From Coleophoma eucalyptorum (Eukaryota; Ascomycota; Leotiomycetes; Helotiales; Dermateaceae), in NCBI GenBank assembly GCA_026120035.1, contig JALRME010000038.1, positions 6,907 to 70,906 of the forward strand: 64,000 nt of DNA. Reading direction: 5' to 3'. Both the position numbers and the translations under genes were made by a program. Positions 21,376 through 32,758 of the stretch are shown here, piece by piece (positions within the stretch are counted from its first letter, which is position 1; each line of letters opens with the position of its first letter). The notes under the pieces were generated by a model. That model was not told the origin of the DNA, made no database searches, and worked only from the letters and a program-made list of their open reading frames with translations.

Positions 21376-21783
21376 TTATGTCACATTGCACAGCAGTTCA
21401 GCTTCCAGGATGAATTTCCCTTCTTTGTATTTCTCACTTGCCTCGAAAGCTTTGTCGTACTTCCAGCCTACCGTTTCCTTGCATTGTCGACACGCAATGT
21501 CCCGCACGATGTGTCTGCCGGTGGTCATGTTTCGCTCGCTGGCTTCGCCGGCTGTGACGTTGACTACGTTGCTGAAGAGGTACGCTTTCCCATGCTGGCC
21601 GCGGAAATTCTACAAAGAAGCAAAGATTAGCTACAGTCGTAGGTTTTCGGGAGACAGTTGTGATGTGAAGCTCGGGTGACATACTCGACTGATGATATCT
21701 TCGTGGTTGGAAAGGTGTGCCTTGCAGTTCTTGCAGCCGTATATCTTTTGGCTGTTGAGATACACGTTGTATGCCAGCCCCAT
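21376..21783 (-). CDS. Yippee-family zinc-binding protein
   Basis: Two exons, 21783-21685 and 21609-21376, with a 75-nt intron, total 110 aa, the usual size. The two CxxC pairs of the yippee/Mis18-like fold are present: Cys17/Cys20 (YGCKNCKAHLSNH) and Cys73/Cys76 (DIACRQCKETVGWKYDKAFE). The conserved NFRGQHGKAYLFSNVVNV block and the YKEGKFILEAEL end are intact. Family role: a small zinc-binding adaptor; the yeast relative is Moh1 and animal YPEL proteins act in E3 ligase scaffolds, but the fungal function is unclear. It is placed between two enzyme genes with no obvious partner. Confidence 0.92.
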
Positions 21784-22633
21784 GACTACTCTCCCAAGGA
21801 TTTGCCAGCAGAGAAGTAAGTGGAGTTCTGGTTGTGCAGTGGGATTGCGCTGGGTATCGTAATAGATAGTAACAAGCGGACAGGGCGGACAGGAGAATGC
21901 GAAGGAGAGGCGGCAGTTCTAGCTTTGAAAGTGGGAGCAACAGAAAAGCACAGTTTTCAAAGATGCTCCAGTGAATACAGCTGGTCTCCGGGCAGGTTCC
22001 AAGGCGTCCGATGTCTTGGAGTCTTACAGACTGTTCATGAGGGTCACACGGCGCTCATGGCTCCTAGGGTAGGTAGGCAGCTTACCTTATCGTCTTTGGT
22101 CTTAATCGGGACAAGCGGTGGGATGGTGGGACTTGACTAACTTCCAGCCTTGCGGCTTGACTTAAGTTCACGACCGTGCCTTACTTGCACATCACTTCCT
22201 AAACGTCAATTTGCACTTTGTCATAGTGGCTCTCTATCCCAGCCAAGTGAGGCCGACCTAACTTTTATCTATCATTGAGGCTCGTAGTTGAGTTGATTCC
22301 AATCCCGGCTCCACTGTCGACCTCTTAATCTGGGCTGGCCCAGCTCACATCATGTTGTCACTTGGCACGGTCGATTTGATGGGAGGGGGAACAATGAATG
22401 TGAGAGAGTATGTCCTGCATGCCTGCTTTATGGATTCCCTGCCTTACCACAATCCTCTGAAGCCACCTAACCCCTAGACTATAGATACATGAATGCTGTA
22501 CTGGAAACACCCAAGAAAGATCGAATAATTCCGCTTTCAGTACAAAAAGGAAAAAGGAAAAAGTCATGAAATCTGAAACCACTGGTATCCAACCCCTACT
22601 TTAAACCAATGAAAGAATAGCGCCTTTCGCGAT
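21784..22633. other. Intergenic, yippee promoter and ferric reductase 3' side
   Basis: About 850 bases, head of the yippee gene and tail of the reductase gene. No gene or repeat is recognised. Confidence 0.6.
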
Positions 22634-24513
22634 TTACCATGAAAAGGCCTCCTCTATGAAGTCGATGTTGCCACGGTGTTGACGGGTACGGACAGCGCGT
22701 CGGACATCGTCACTAAGAGCACCGGCACCACAGACCGTCACACCCATTGCTCCAACTGGGTTCTCCAACTCGATATCGATCAGAGTCTCAATGTTTGGTC
22801 TTCCTGGGAACATCTGTACAGTCGCAGAGGGGCTGTGGATCTCCTTGGTCGATCTTGGTCGACTGACGAAGAGCATGATACGAAGGCAATCACGACGTTT
22901 GTCCATGGCCAAAATGGCCGTCATCCAAGGTCTGATCCATTCCAAATGCTCAGGAGATTGGATGATCCACACCAGGACAATCTTGCGAGCTGCAACTGTG
23001 CCATTTGCATATCCAGCAACAAGGCTGCGCACGTGTGGGACTTGATGTGTGATACCAACACCACCAGCGACCAACATGACGGTTCCGTAGGACTCCATGG
23101 AGTGCATGCCACCGTATGGGCCTTCGGCAAAACACTTGGTATAGAATTTTCCGTCTGGAGCAGCCTCTGCTTTCTTGCAAAGCTTGCCGGTGAAGCCAGT
23201 TCTGCCTCGGATGACGAAAGAGATGTTGGTTTTTTGCATTGCCAAGATATCCTGTTTGTTCATGGCAAGCCTCTCGCTATCCAGATCCTCAGCCTCTTCC
23301 GACCAAGCGACCGAGAATGGATGAGAGGTCCACAATCCAATGGAAGGCATGTAGAGATACGCATGTTGTCCCGGTTTGAAAGTCCATGGGCGTGCAAGAT
23401 CAATAGTGACACGGACAGCATTACCTGGGAGAGCCTCAACAAGAGTCCTGGACCCGCCCTTACCGACATTGCGATAAACTACCTTAGCCACGCGAGTGAA
23501 TCTCTCAGCAACCCAGATGCCAATGGCGCCATAGAGCAGGGTAACTTGGGGGAGATTGGCCAAATGCAAGTGGTAGTAGATGAAAATGATCGTGGCAATA
23601 ACAAGGAGGATGTGCAGGTATTTGAAAGTCTCATAGAAGGCGTGTCGAAGAATTGAGTTGGCTTGGAAGACGATGACGACAAAAGCACAGGTACCCTAAC
23701 GAGATTAGCACTTGATGGCAAGGTCATATCACGTGTATTACTTACGAGAAATCCCATCAGAAGCATTTCACTCTTCATGATAGCTGCCCACACAGCAGCC
23801 CAGCCGGCAGTGCTCGCAGTCGATGCCGCCCAGGCAAAGGTGTGAGCGATGGCCTCCAAGGCAACGATACGCCCGGTCCATCGGTGGAGAAGGTTGAAGC
23901 TGTCGAAAGAAAGGTTGAGCCAGTTGATCAGGGGATTGCCGCGAGCCGCCATGATGAACAATGGAATCATGTTGACCACGGCGAGTATACCAGTACGGTT
24001 TCTCAGTTCTTGGCAAACAGTCTTGTAGGCTTGGTCCCAGTGGATGCTAACCACGCAGAAAGCAACATTGGTGGCAAAATAACCCAGCAGGAAGACGAAC
24101 TGAAATCGAGTAGGGAGAGTTCCAACATTCATTGCCGCGGACAACTGGATCTCTCGATTATGACGCTTACCGAAGATGGGGGCATAAAGGATGTGCTTCT
24201 TGAAACTCGACCAGCCCTTGGTTGGGCGTGCGAAGTATGCTTGGGTGTCATTATTCAGGCAGGCTAGTGTTCTCATGTGCTTGATGGCCTCCAAGTATAG
24301 TCTCCAGAAGATCAGGGCCACCGACAGAGAGGCCAAGACGATGAAGATGTAGTTGTAGAAGTCCTGGTTGAAGACCCGGGCCTGTCCTTGAAGAACCGCT
24401 GCAGCAGCGGCAGCAGAGGCTGCCGCCGGGCTTTGCGAGGTTGTTGCTGCTGCTTGACCGGCGACCATCTTGGCCATGGCGGCCACGGCGAAGAAACGTG
24501 TAGTTGAAAACAT
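22634..24513 (-). CDS. Ferric reductase-type transmembrane oxidoreductase (FRE family)
   Basis: Two exons, 24513-23746 and 23695-22634, with a 50-nt intron, total 609 aa. An Ala/Gln/Ser-rich N-terminus, possibly a signal segment, precedes about seven membrane helices. The bis-haem ligands appear as two H-x13-H pairs: His210/His224 (LLHRWTGRIVALEAIAH) and His284/His298 (YLHILLVIATIIFIYYH), the second coded by exon 2 just after the junction GFL-GTCAFVVIVF. The cytosolic half has the FAD site (PGQHAYLYM...HPFSVAW), the NADPH site (AEGPYGG, VAGGVGITHQ) and the C-terminal VCGAGALSDDVRR. Family role: electron transfer from NADPH to extracellular ferric or cupric ions before uptake. No iron transporter lies beside it in the window, and I saw no clear ATCTGATAA-type GATA site upstream. 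Confidence 0.92.
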
Positions 24514-27500
24514 GTCGAATGCAATTTATACAGTTAAAGTAAAGCTAGCGAAGCAGACAAAAATGCTGTGATCTGGAGATCGGTGAAGGATCAAACGTCC
24601 GGCGCGTAAGCTTTAGTCAGTAGTAGTAGAGAGCTGGTAAGAGTATTCTGTATGAATGGCCAGCACGGAACAGAGACTCGAGGTAGAAGAGAGCAACGAA
24701 GAGCGGCGAAGGATGGTAGAGAAGTGAAGCGTCGTTTTGCGGGTGTCGAGAAGGTAAGTAATATGAAAGATCTAAGACGAAGACCCAAGACCCGGCTTTC
24801 CGAAGAGAGTGAGAGAGTGAGAGAAAGTGGGCGCTCCAGACGCGGGGAAGCAGAAGAGAATGGGATCCAGTACCGTTGATGGTGTTGAGGTCGAGAGGAT
24901 TGAGAGGATCAAGAGGGATGTGGGGGGTAAGGTAAGAGTAATAAGTTAAAAGTCTTCGAGACGAACGGTGCCAGGGTTCTTGCAAGCCAAGCACGAGCTG
25001 CAGGAGAGGTAAATGAAGCGGCAATGTGGGAAAAATCTATGAGAAACAAAAAATTGATTGATCTCGGAGGGCCGTTGGCAGCCCTGTGGGGAAGGATAAA
25101 AGAAATGGAATAAAACAGACAGACCGACCGACCGACAGACAGACAGACAGCGCAGCTTGAGTAGAGAGGTCAAAAGGCTGCAGCCAGAGACAGGAAGATG
25201 AGCTCCTTATCAAGGGTGAATCGGGTGGAGAATGTCTGGTACGGGACAGTAGTTAAAGGTAGGGGTCAGTCGAGGGCGGCAGTGGCTGCAAGTGGCGCGC
25301 AGGCTTTGTTTGGGCTGACGATATGCACGATGAGCCACTGTGAAAGGCACTACAAGCCGTGGAAAACAGGCCAACTTGCTCATGCTTGCAGTCGCTTGTT
25401 GCAGCTTGACCACCGCATGCCAAAAGCAGACGCTGCGCTGGGCATGGAGTATACGCGTTCATGAGGAACAGTGGACCCGCCGACGAGCTCGGTGCATAAA
25501 GTGTAGGATAAAAATGGACGTGCTGGTCGTGTATGGCCTGCATAAAGCGTCGGTGACTGAGTGAGTACGACGTCCTGGTCTCCAAACCTCGTTGCCCATG
25601 ATCGACGTATGGATCCAGGCACTTGATTAGGGGGGAAGGGGTGCGGCTGTTCTTTCCATCCACCTCTGCCACCGCAACCCCAACCCCAGGGATCAAGATT
25701 ATGGGAAATCGCATTGCTAAACAGCACACTCAGAGGACGTCAGAAGCGCTGGGCACTCGTTTGACAGGTGCTTACGTTGTTTCTGGTATCACCATCGTCC
25801 GTACTGGCTACCCTTTAACCCTAAAATCCAAAGACTATTTTTCTGGCTTCGTTCAGGGTCGTGGCAGGCAGGCATGATTCCAAGGATTTGTTATTTATTT
25901 TTGTTCTTTTCCTTTCACGGTTGATTGCATGAGTAAGCGTGGTTGGCAGCAGATATTCAAACTTGGCGGGCTCGGGAGGAAATGAAAAGGCGTGCACGAT
26001 TCTACCCTCACCCGAACTGCAGAAAGTCAAAAGAGATAGCAGCTACGCTTTGCCGTCATCTCATCACATTTTTGAGGGAGAGGGAGGAAGAAAAAGAGGA
26101 TGAATAATGACGATGATGGTGGTGGTGGTTGACCCCAGCCACCACTTGGACCTTTTGTCTGTTGCCCCTGAAACTGGGAGCTCGAGCGCCGGTAAGGTTG
26201 GCTGGCTGAACGTTGCCCTATCAGATGGTGGGAGGTTCCAGTACCTGCATCCACCAATTTCACCGGCGGGAGCAGGCATGAAACAGGGAATCCTCCGGTA
26301 AGGATTGCGCTGCCCAATCAACTGCCGCGATGGGATGCTCGCCCTCGTTTCGTCCCCGTCGCCCGTCGCCGTCCCCTCTCTTTAGACTCTCGCAAGCTAA
26401 ATCAAAGTTACCGGGAAAGGGGCTGTAGGCTGTGTGGACTTGGTGTATGTGGACGTACGCTGTTGAGGAAACGTCCGATGTCGACTCTCCTATCCAATCT
26501 AAGCTTTTATCTCTTAGGTCTCACGTGCCAAGCACTCTGCAGCGTTGGGCAATATAATCCAGCCGAAATAGATGCTCTTGTCAGTAAGCGGTGATTAAAG
26601 CCTTGCTAAGCCATGTGCTTTTGATTGCTTCATCTACTCCACACCGCACCGCATGCCTCCTGCAGAGACCATGGCCGTATTACTGATGCATTTCTTGCAT
26701 CGCTCTCATAAGGCCCTTAGCGACTCGAGCATCTCGTGGGCTGTACAGTATTGTGCACCATTCTGATTCGTGCCCGAGAGATTCTAAAAGCGATGAAGTG
26801 GGCAATCTACATCCTTCAAATGATCGCTGTTACGATGCAAACGCCAAACAACCAGCCAGAAAGGGAAAGGGAATTACAAAAAAAGGGAATCTCAAGGCGA
26901 GGTTTCACCATCTCAAGGTAGATCATTGACTGATCTGCTGTTCTCTTTCGCCCTCTTCTTCTCCTCCCTCCACAGCCAAGTCTCGAATTTCTAATCCTCT
27001 ACACGCCAAGATCACCACGATCGTATGATGGATCAACGAAGATAGAACTGCACTGGTGGTTCGGATGGCATATGACAACCTGTCTGAACAATTTTGTCAT
27101 GATGTTGCAGTCATTACCAGAAGACCCCAGGCTCGAACTCGCTCCCCGTCAGCCTTGAAACGAGGGCATCAGAAGAACAAAGTGCAGCGGGTAGAGTTGT
27201 ATCCACTGTCAGCTTCACTTTCTGTCGCAATTTCCTTGTTCGCTATCCAAATCATCTCTGAAGCCTGGGTATCATCCATCTGGCCATTATTCATCTAGGA
27301 ACCGCTTTTCCTCATCCACTCCAAGTATCAAGACTTCTCAACATGCTCAGATTAGTGGATGCTTGATAAGAAGGTAGAATGAATGGCTCTTCAGGATCGT
27401 GATGAATTTAGCGATTAAGCACTCAATTACCTGAGGCCTTGCTTCTGAAATTCTGGGATTGCCTCTGCTGCCTCTGCTGCGAAAGATTTTGCAGCAACTT

Positions 27501-29148
27501 GAAACAATTGATATCCACCTTATTGCACCCTACCTTATCTATCTTCGGCTCTCCTTCTTGTAGACAGTGGCAGGGCAGAGGATTACTTTTCGAGCACGTT
27601 TTTGGCGCCCAGGCTCTAGATTATGATAAACCAATACCGCCCTGTGCACCATCGCTACCGGAGATGTAAGTGCTTGTCCTATTTTTCTTTCTAGCTAAAG
27701 TTTAACACTTTGTCTTGAAGTAATTGAGGGTGAATCATGCACAAACTTTCAACGGCTGAATGTCTGAAGATATCACCAACGAATCAACGACAGTGTGAGC
27801 AGAGTGAAACAGGCCCTATGGGGAGCGAATGGATTCTGTGCGGTGATAGCTCCCGATAGAGTTGGCGTTGGTAACAATGGCGCCAGCCAGCAACCTTGGT
27901 TCACTTTTTTACTTTTACACGTTTCTTAGATGTCTTGTTGATCTACTCGAATTCACATTGAAAGGTCAGATCAGGCAATTTCAAACGAGGTTCGTGTATA
28001 GGACTCCCAAAACTCCACATCCACATATCAAATATGGCCTTGTGACCAAGGTTTTTGTGAGAGCTAAAATGGTCGGTTAGATCAGCCGAAGTCCACTTCG
28101 TCTCAACTCCAGTCCAAACGTCCCGTCTTACTTTTCGAATGTTCTTGCATGGTCGGCCAGGGAGCAGGGCAATGTAAGAACTCGCGTGAAACAACTGCCT
28201 CTCGCCAAAACCTACTGTACTATTCGCATACCCTGAAGTCCAATGCATTAAAAACGACCAAAACGAGGGCTAACCTGAGCGCCAAGCACAGTCTGGTGGT
28301 TACAGCGGTACCATACCTCCCGAGATAAGGCACATTTATCCACTTATCACTCAATAATTCACCTTGCAACGCCTCAAAAACTCTGATACCACGATGATCA
28401 AACCTCTTTATTCTGTCGCCTACGAGGAAGATTCTTATCCAAATGCCCCACGATCAGCAACAGCAACCAAAGGGGGAGGCGATCAGTGGGTTTAGATCAA
28501 ATACAGAGCTGTGTGTCTGATCAGTCCTTTGAGGAACTGCAAGGTTATCCTAATCCTCTCTAGAACAGCCGTCAATCACTAATGATGTATTAATCATGGT
28601 TCTATTCGCCTATTGTGTGGAGGGTCTTCTGTGCATGCGTGACTTATCGAATTAATGCATCTATCCTTCTACGTGCTCGTGCACGCCGACTTTCAGAAGC
28701 GCTGTTTTGCTGTCCAATTGGCCTTTTCTGGCCTGAGACGAACCTCGTCACACATCTGATGAGATGATGAAAAGCCTGAACATCGCCATCTGCCCGGGAA
28801 TTGTCGGCAGTAAAAATTCAACACCAAACAGACATGATGGCATCGGAAAACCGGCCACGTAAATTTCGCCCGTGCCTCACTGCAGACTAGTTGTGGACGG
28901 CCGACTTCGTCCAAATTTGACGCCCGTTCTGATTAGGGCTCTCAGTGCTCCAAACTCCTAACAAATGTTTGTCTTGGCCTTCGCGGCCTGTAAGCACGGT
29001 TGAGTCTGACGAATACACACACGGTATTGGGTCCAAATAAATGTTTGAACCTGATAAATACTCTCGCTCACCATGTTGCTTGGACCGGACTTCAATATGT
29101 CGGAATTGTTTCGCAGCCAAGGTCAGAAACATCTTGGCAAATTCGCGA
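24514..29148. other. 4.6-kb gene-free region upstream of the ferric reductase
   Basis: The largest stretch without a supportable gene. Near the reductase it is purine-rich (24650-24940, GAGA and GGAAG motifs). A GACA/GACC repeat lies at 25116-25150. All frames are short, lie on both strands at once and lack any family signal. I checked it by eye for tRNA-like T-loops; one GCTCGAAC match near 27130 has no pairing stem. A long non-coding transcript or promoter elements are possible but not shown by sequence. Confidence 0.55.
25116..25150. repeat. GACA/GACC microsatellite
   Basis: About eight tandem copies of GACM (M = A or C), roughly 600 bp upstream of the ferric reductase start. Confidence 0.9.
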
Positions 29149-31734
29149 TTAGATGCATAGCTCGTCTTCGCTATCATCAAGAGAAGGTGCCGTCAAGTCC
29201 GGCAATATTCTTTTCGACTTTGATTTTGTCGGTGCACGGCGAAAACGTCTCCGCGAGACATACTTGCACCGGGCAACGGTGCTTTTGACATGCGAGGCGC
29301 TTAAGTTGAAGCTCAATTCATCATCACTTGCTTCAGTATTCGACGAAATTTCATTTGCCTGACTCAACACCGTGTTTGATCGAGCGCGTAAGCTGTTGGG
29401 TATTGGGTCCTGCTGTGTGGGGTTAGAACCTTGCGAAGAAGACGTGCTTGTGAAAGAGGCCTCAGCAAAGACATCTTCACTCATGATCGAGTTGTCTTGT
29501 TCATTTTCGGTTATCTTATTGTGCTCATAAATGGGAACCTCGATACATGTTTGGCGTAATGCATTGCGCCGTCGCATTAGAGAAGGCCGATATGGTGTTT
29601 CGGCTTCGCTCTCGTCCGTAGAGCGGTATTCAATGATCACTTTCGACTTCTGGAAGTTGAGCGCCGGCGTTGCTGTCACCCACTCACTAATCCCTTCTTC
29701 CCAGCGAAACTCAGTGCCCACAACATGATTGGGCTTGCCAGGAATTAAATCTGGGTTTGGGATATGGTTAAAACCCTCGAAGCGAGTCCTGATGTGAGCT
29801 GCATAGTCCATATGATCTTGATCCGGGACGTCATCACAGAGCCCAAGAGCACTATCGATGATTGTTTGCATGATGATTGAATACTCTTCTGAGCTGGCTG
29901 ATAACATATAATTTTCGAGAATACAGTGCATTCTCTGAAGATAGTCGAGTCGACAGGAGAAACCTGCTCTTGCACAACAGGTTGATATCGAACAAATAAG
30001 TTCTGCAAGCACGTAGGAGTCCACAGCAATTCCACAGGAGAGGAGATGTCGTCTGGTAACAAGATCGTCACTCCTGTTGCAAGCTGAAGTGAAGGTAGAC
30101 ATATCCCTGCAATGGCATAAAAGTAGTGAGACTATCCATAAGCAATTGCGTTCCGCCGTTGTTGAAAGACTCTCTGCCAGACAGAATTCCAGTATTTCAG
30201 ATATGGTACCACAGACTTGATCATCAGCAACAAGGTTGTCGGATGATACTGCAGTGAATTTGTCTTGGCTGAGAAACGCAATGCTAGCCAGTGTTGTAAG
30301 GAGACTTGAATAAGTCTGTTTCAAAGCCAATGATAAGCTCCTGTCTGATTGAATTGACGCTTTAAGTGCACTTGGCCGATGCAGGAGAGCTGAGCTGAGC
30401 GTTGACAGGGCTGTTTGTAGATACGTTGCAGCATCTGCATTATCTGATTCCGTAGACAGAGTCTGTATTGCCATCGTCCATATCCGTCCAAAATCTTTCG
30501 AAGCAAGCCATTCGACAGGAATATGCCCACCAACAAGCATTCTAGTGATTTGCCTTAAATGGTATGAGCGCTGACTGGTACGATTCACAAAATCCCACAA
30601 GAGATACATCGAACGGCTTGTACTTTCACTGCTTATCCGGCAGAAGACAGTCTTTGGTGCAGGAATCGATTCAAGAGTAAGAACCGATGAGAGGATACTC
30701 TGGCCGGCGTCTAAATTGTTTGTGGTGGCACAGAGGGTTACTAATGCACTGCAAAATGAAATATCCAAAAGCCCTCGATCGATCGCACTGGTGATGATAT
30801 GAATTCCATGCGCTCGTACTACAGTCCTGAGATGTTTCCACCCGTATCCCGAGGAGCCTAGAGACTCTAGGTCATCATAGATCTCCAATGATATATCTGA
30901 CATTTCCAAGGTCGACTTATTTCCTTTGTCCTCTGCTTCTTTGGAATGCAATTCTCTCTCTTTTGCAATGTGGCGTGGTACAGTCCTGAGACATATTGAG
31001 AATAATGATCTGCTTTCTCGGGGTCGCAGTCTATGTGTCGTCATGCTCGTTGTTTTCAGGAGTGCCTCGAAACCATTGTAGATTCCCTCATAAGTACTAT
31101 ATCGAGCAGCTGGTAAAACTTTGCGCAAGTGAAGTAGCTGTCGATAAGCGTCATTATCTTGAGCTGCACAACGCGGTTTGACCCTCTTAAGTCTGAGATC
31201 AGCGAACTCTTGCCCAGTACGTCCATCCGCAGTCGTAATTGGTTCTGTGGAGCGAGTAAGGACCGGAGTAGAAATTGTTATGGAGCCTGGAGCAGCAAAT
31301 TCTCTGCTACTAGAAGACGCGTTCGATGCTTTCGGATTTCCTAAGGCCCCATGTCCGCTTTCTTTTCTTTTGCCTGCTCTGCCAGAGTATGTCCGCTTCA
31401 CCCGTTTTCGAGTTTGTTGCTGAGCCCAATCCGCATCACTGCCCTGGCTATCCTCTAATTCTGTCCTGTCTCTATCCTGGCTCGGTCCAACCGACTTGCT
31501 CCTTTGCTGTCTTTTGGGATATCCCGCTATTGCTGAAGGAAACAAAGAGAGGTCTTTGTCGAGTATTGCTATCCTTGAAGTCAATGGACGGAGTAGTCGG
31601 TGACATCGTACAGCTGTCCACTCCTTCCCATTAGTCTCCTGCAAATATCCCGATGTAAAGGATGGTGGCCTCCGGCGTACAGGAGTGAAGCTACATGTCG
31701 TGGGGTTTGTCCCTTGGACTGCCTCTATAGCCAT
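29149..31734 (-). CDS. Large intronless protein of unknown function
   Basis: A single exon of 861 aa. The N-terminal third is Ser/Arg/Gln-rich with basic clusters (RKRVKRTYSGRAGKRK), likely nuclear-targeting and disordered. The middle (about 190-690) is helical and Leu/Ser-rich, starting near AYRQLLHLRKVLPAARYSTY and GIYNGFEALLKTTS, with many Cys and repeated helix pairs (LFSICLRTVPRHIAKE; DDLESLGSSGYGWKHL), which suggests an alpha-solenoid. The C-terminus is acidic-plus-basic with FRRAPTKSKSKRILPDL and ends DDSEDELCI. I do not recognise a domain. The length, coherent composition and lack of stops make it a real gene. It is divergent from CLU1. Confidence 0.75.
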   Translation of the reverse strand: MAIEAVQGTNPTTCSFTPVRRRPPSFTSGYLQETNGKEWTAVRCHRLLRPLTSRIAILDKDLSLFPSAIAGYPKRQQRSKSVGPSQDRDRTELEDSQGSDADWAQQQTRKRVKRTYSGRAGKRKESGHGALGNPKASNASSSSREFAAPGSITISTPVLTRSTEPITTADGRTGQEFADLRLKRVKPRCAAQDNDAYRQLLHLRKVLPAARYSTYEGIYNGFEALLKTTSMTTHRLRPRESRSLFSICLRTVPRHIAKERELHSKEAEDKGNKSTLEMSDISLEIYDDLESLGSSGYGWKHLRTVVRAHGIHIITSAIDRGLLDISFCSALVTLCATTNNLDAGQSILSSVLTLESIPAPKTVFCRISSESTSRSMYLLWDFVNRTSQRSYHLRQITRMLVGGHIPVEWLASKDFGRIWTMAIQTLSTESDNADAATYLQTALSTLSSALLHRPSALKASIQSDRSLSLALKQTYSSLLTTLASIAFLSQDKFTAVSSDNLVADDQVCGTISEILEFCLAESLSTTAERNCLWIVSLLLCHCRDMSTFTSACNRSDDLVTRRHLLSCGIAVDSYVLAELICSISTCCARAGFSCRLDYLQRMHCILENYMLSASSEEYSIIMQTIIDSALGLCDDVPDQDHMDYAAHIRTRFEGFNHIPNPDLIPGKPNHVVGTEFRWEEGISEWVTATPALNFQKSKVIIEYRSTDESEAETPYRPSLMRRRNALRQTCIEVPIYEHNKITENEQDNSIMSEDVFAEASFTSTSSSQGSNPTQQDPIPNSLRARSNTVLSQANEISSNTEASDDELSFNLSASHVKSTVARCKYVSRRRFRRAPTKSKSKRILPDLTAPSLDDSEDELCI

Positions 31735-32758
31735 GTTATATCGCTATTACAAAGTTGTAACTATGAAAGCCAATTAGTCTCCAAACCTCCCCCTCTATAG
31801 TTGGGAAATATACTTATTTCACAAGCCAAGAGCAGCCATAATTATTGAGAAGGTAAAATGGATAGCTAAGAATTGTTAAGAGCTGGTGGTTGAAGCAAAT
31901 CGCTATCGGTGTTTTTGTTATTGACTTTCGCGAGGTGCACAAGAAAGTAAACAGCCATTACGAGTAATTGCCTAAATCTGGTATTCTTTAATAGGTTGAC
32001 ACCTTAAGCCATAGAATAACCCACGATTGCAAAATGATCTTTTGTAGGCGAATTAGGCCATCTTACTGCCTGGAAACGAAGGCATCGAGTTGGAAGACCC
32101 AAACGTAAATGACCACGTATTTGGGTTAAGTGCTTCTATGTATGGTTATATAATTTTGCTGCTTTTGCTGAGCAAGAATACTATTCAGTATTTATCTATA
32201 TAATCTGGCTTCTTTATTTTGCTTCGCCCTTAAAACGAAGTCTACCTTCGGTTGGTATTGTTATTGCTTCTTGATATTTCTTTCTTTCCAGTTGTTTCGA
32301 GACTCTTTGTAAATAACCGCAAGGAATACATGTAAACTAGGAGAAAAAGAGAAATACAATACAATTGTTGGGACTAGGAAGGGTAAAAAACATTCACTTG
32401 CAAGATGCTCCATACCGAAAGTCTTGACGTAGTTGCATAATCTCCTCTCCTTTTGCTTAAAGAAATACCCAATCGCCAGATGCCATTTTGGGGTACATAT
32501 AGTACAGTTATGCGTGCAAATATTGCCAAATTTTCGGATCAAGTCAATCACTCCATGGTTTTCCGTTAAGGCAGGGTTATTCCGAGGAGTCCGATCCAAG
32601 CGACAATTTTTCGCGTTCCAGCAACAGTTCATTCATTCTCCTATTATTGTACAAGACGTCTTTTCTCCTCCTTGTTCGATTTTGACTCGATTCTTATCTA
32701 TTTCTCAGGTTCTTTCCATTTCATTGTATTTTGCTCTATTGCTCTTTGAGATTCAAAC
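31735..32758. promoter_or_regulatory. Divergent promoter region between the 861-aa gene and CLU1
   Basis: A 1.0-kb AT-rich head-to-head spacer. The right end (32640-32758) is pyrimidine-rich, which is common just upstream of fungal starts. No gene is seen. Confidence 0.55.

Noticed and set aside
16176..24513. A biosynthetic or iron-uptake gene cluster
   Set aside because: The dehydrogenase, yippee protein, reductase and SEN15 have unrelated roles, and no synthase, siderophore or transporter partner is present.
24514..25600. GATA-type (iron-repressor) sites upstream of the ferric reductase
   Set aside because: Only isolated GGATAA or GATC words occur; no ATCTGATAA-like site was found.
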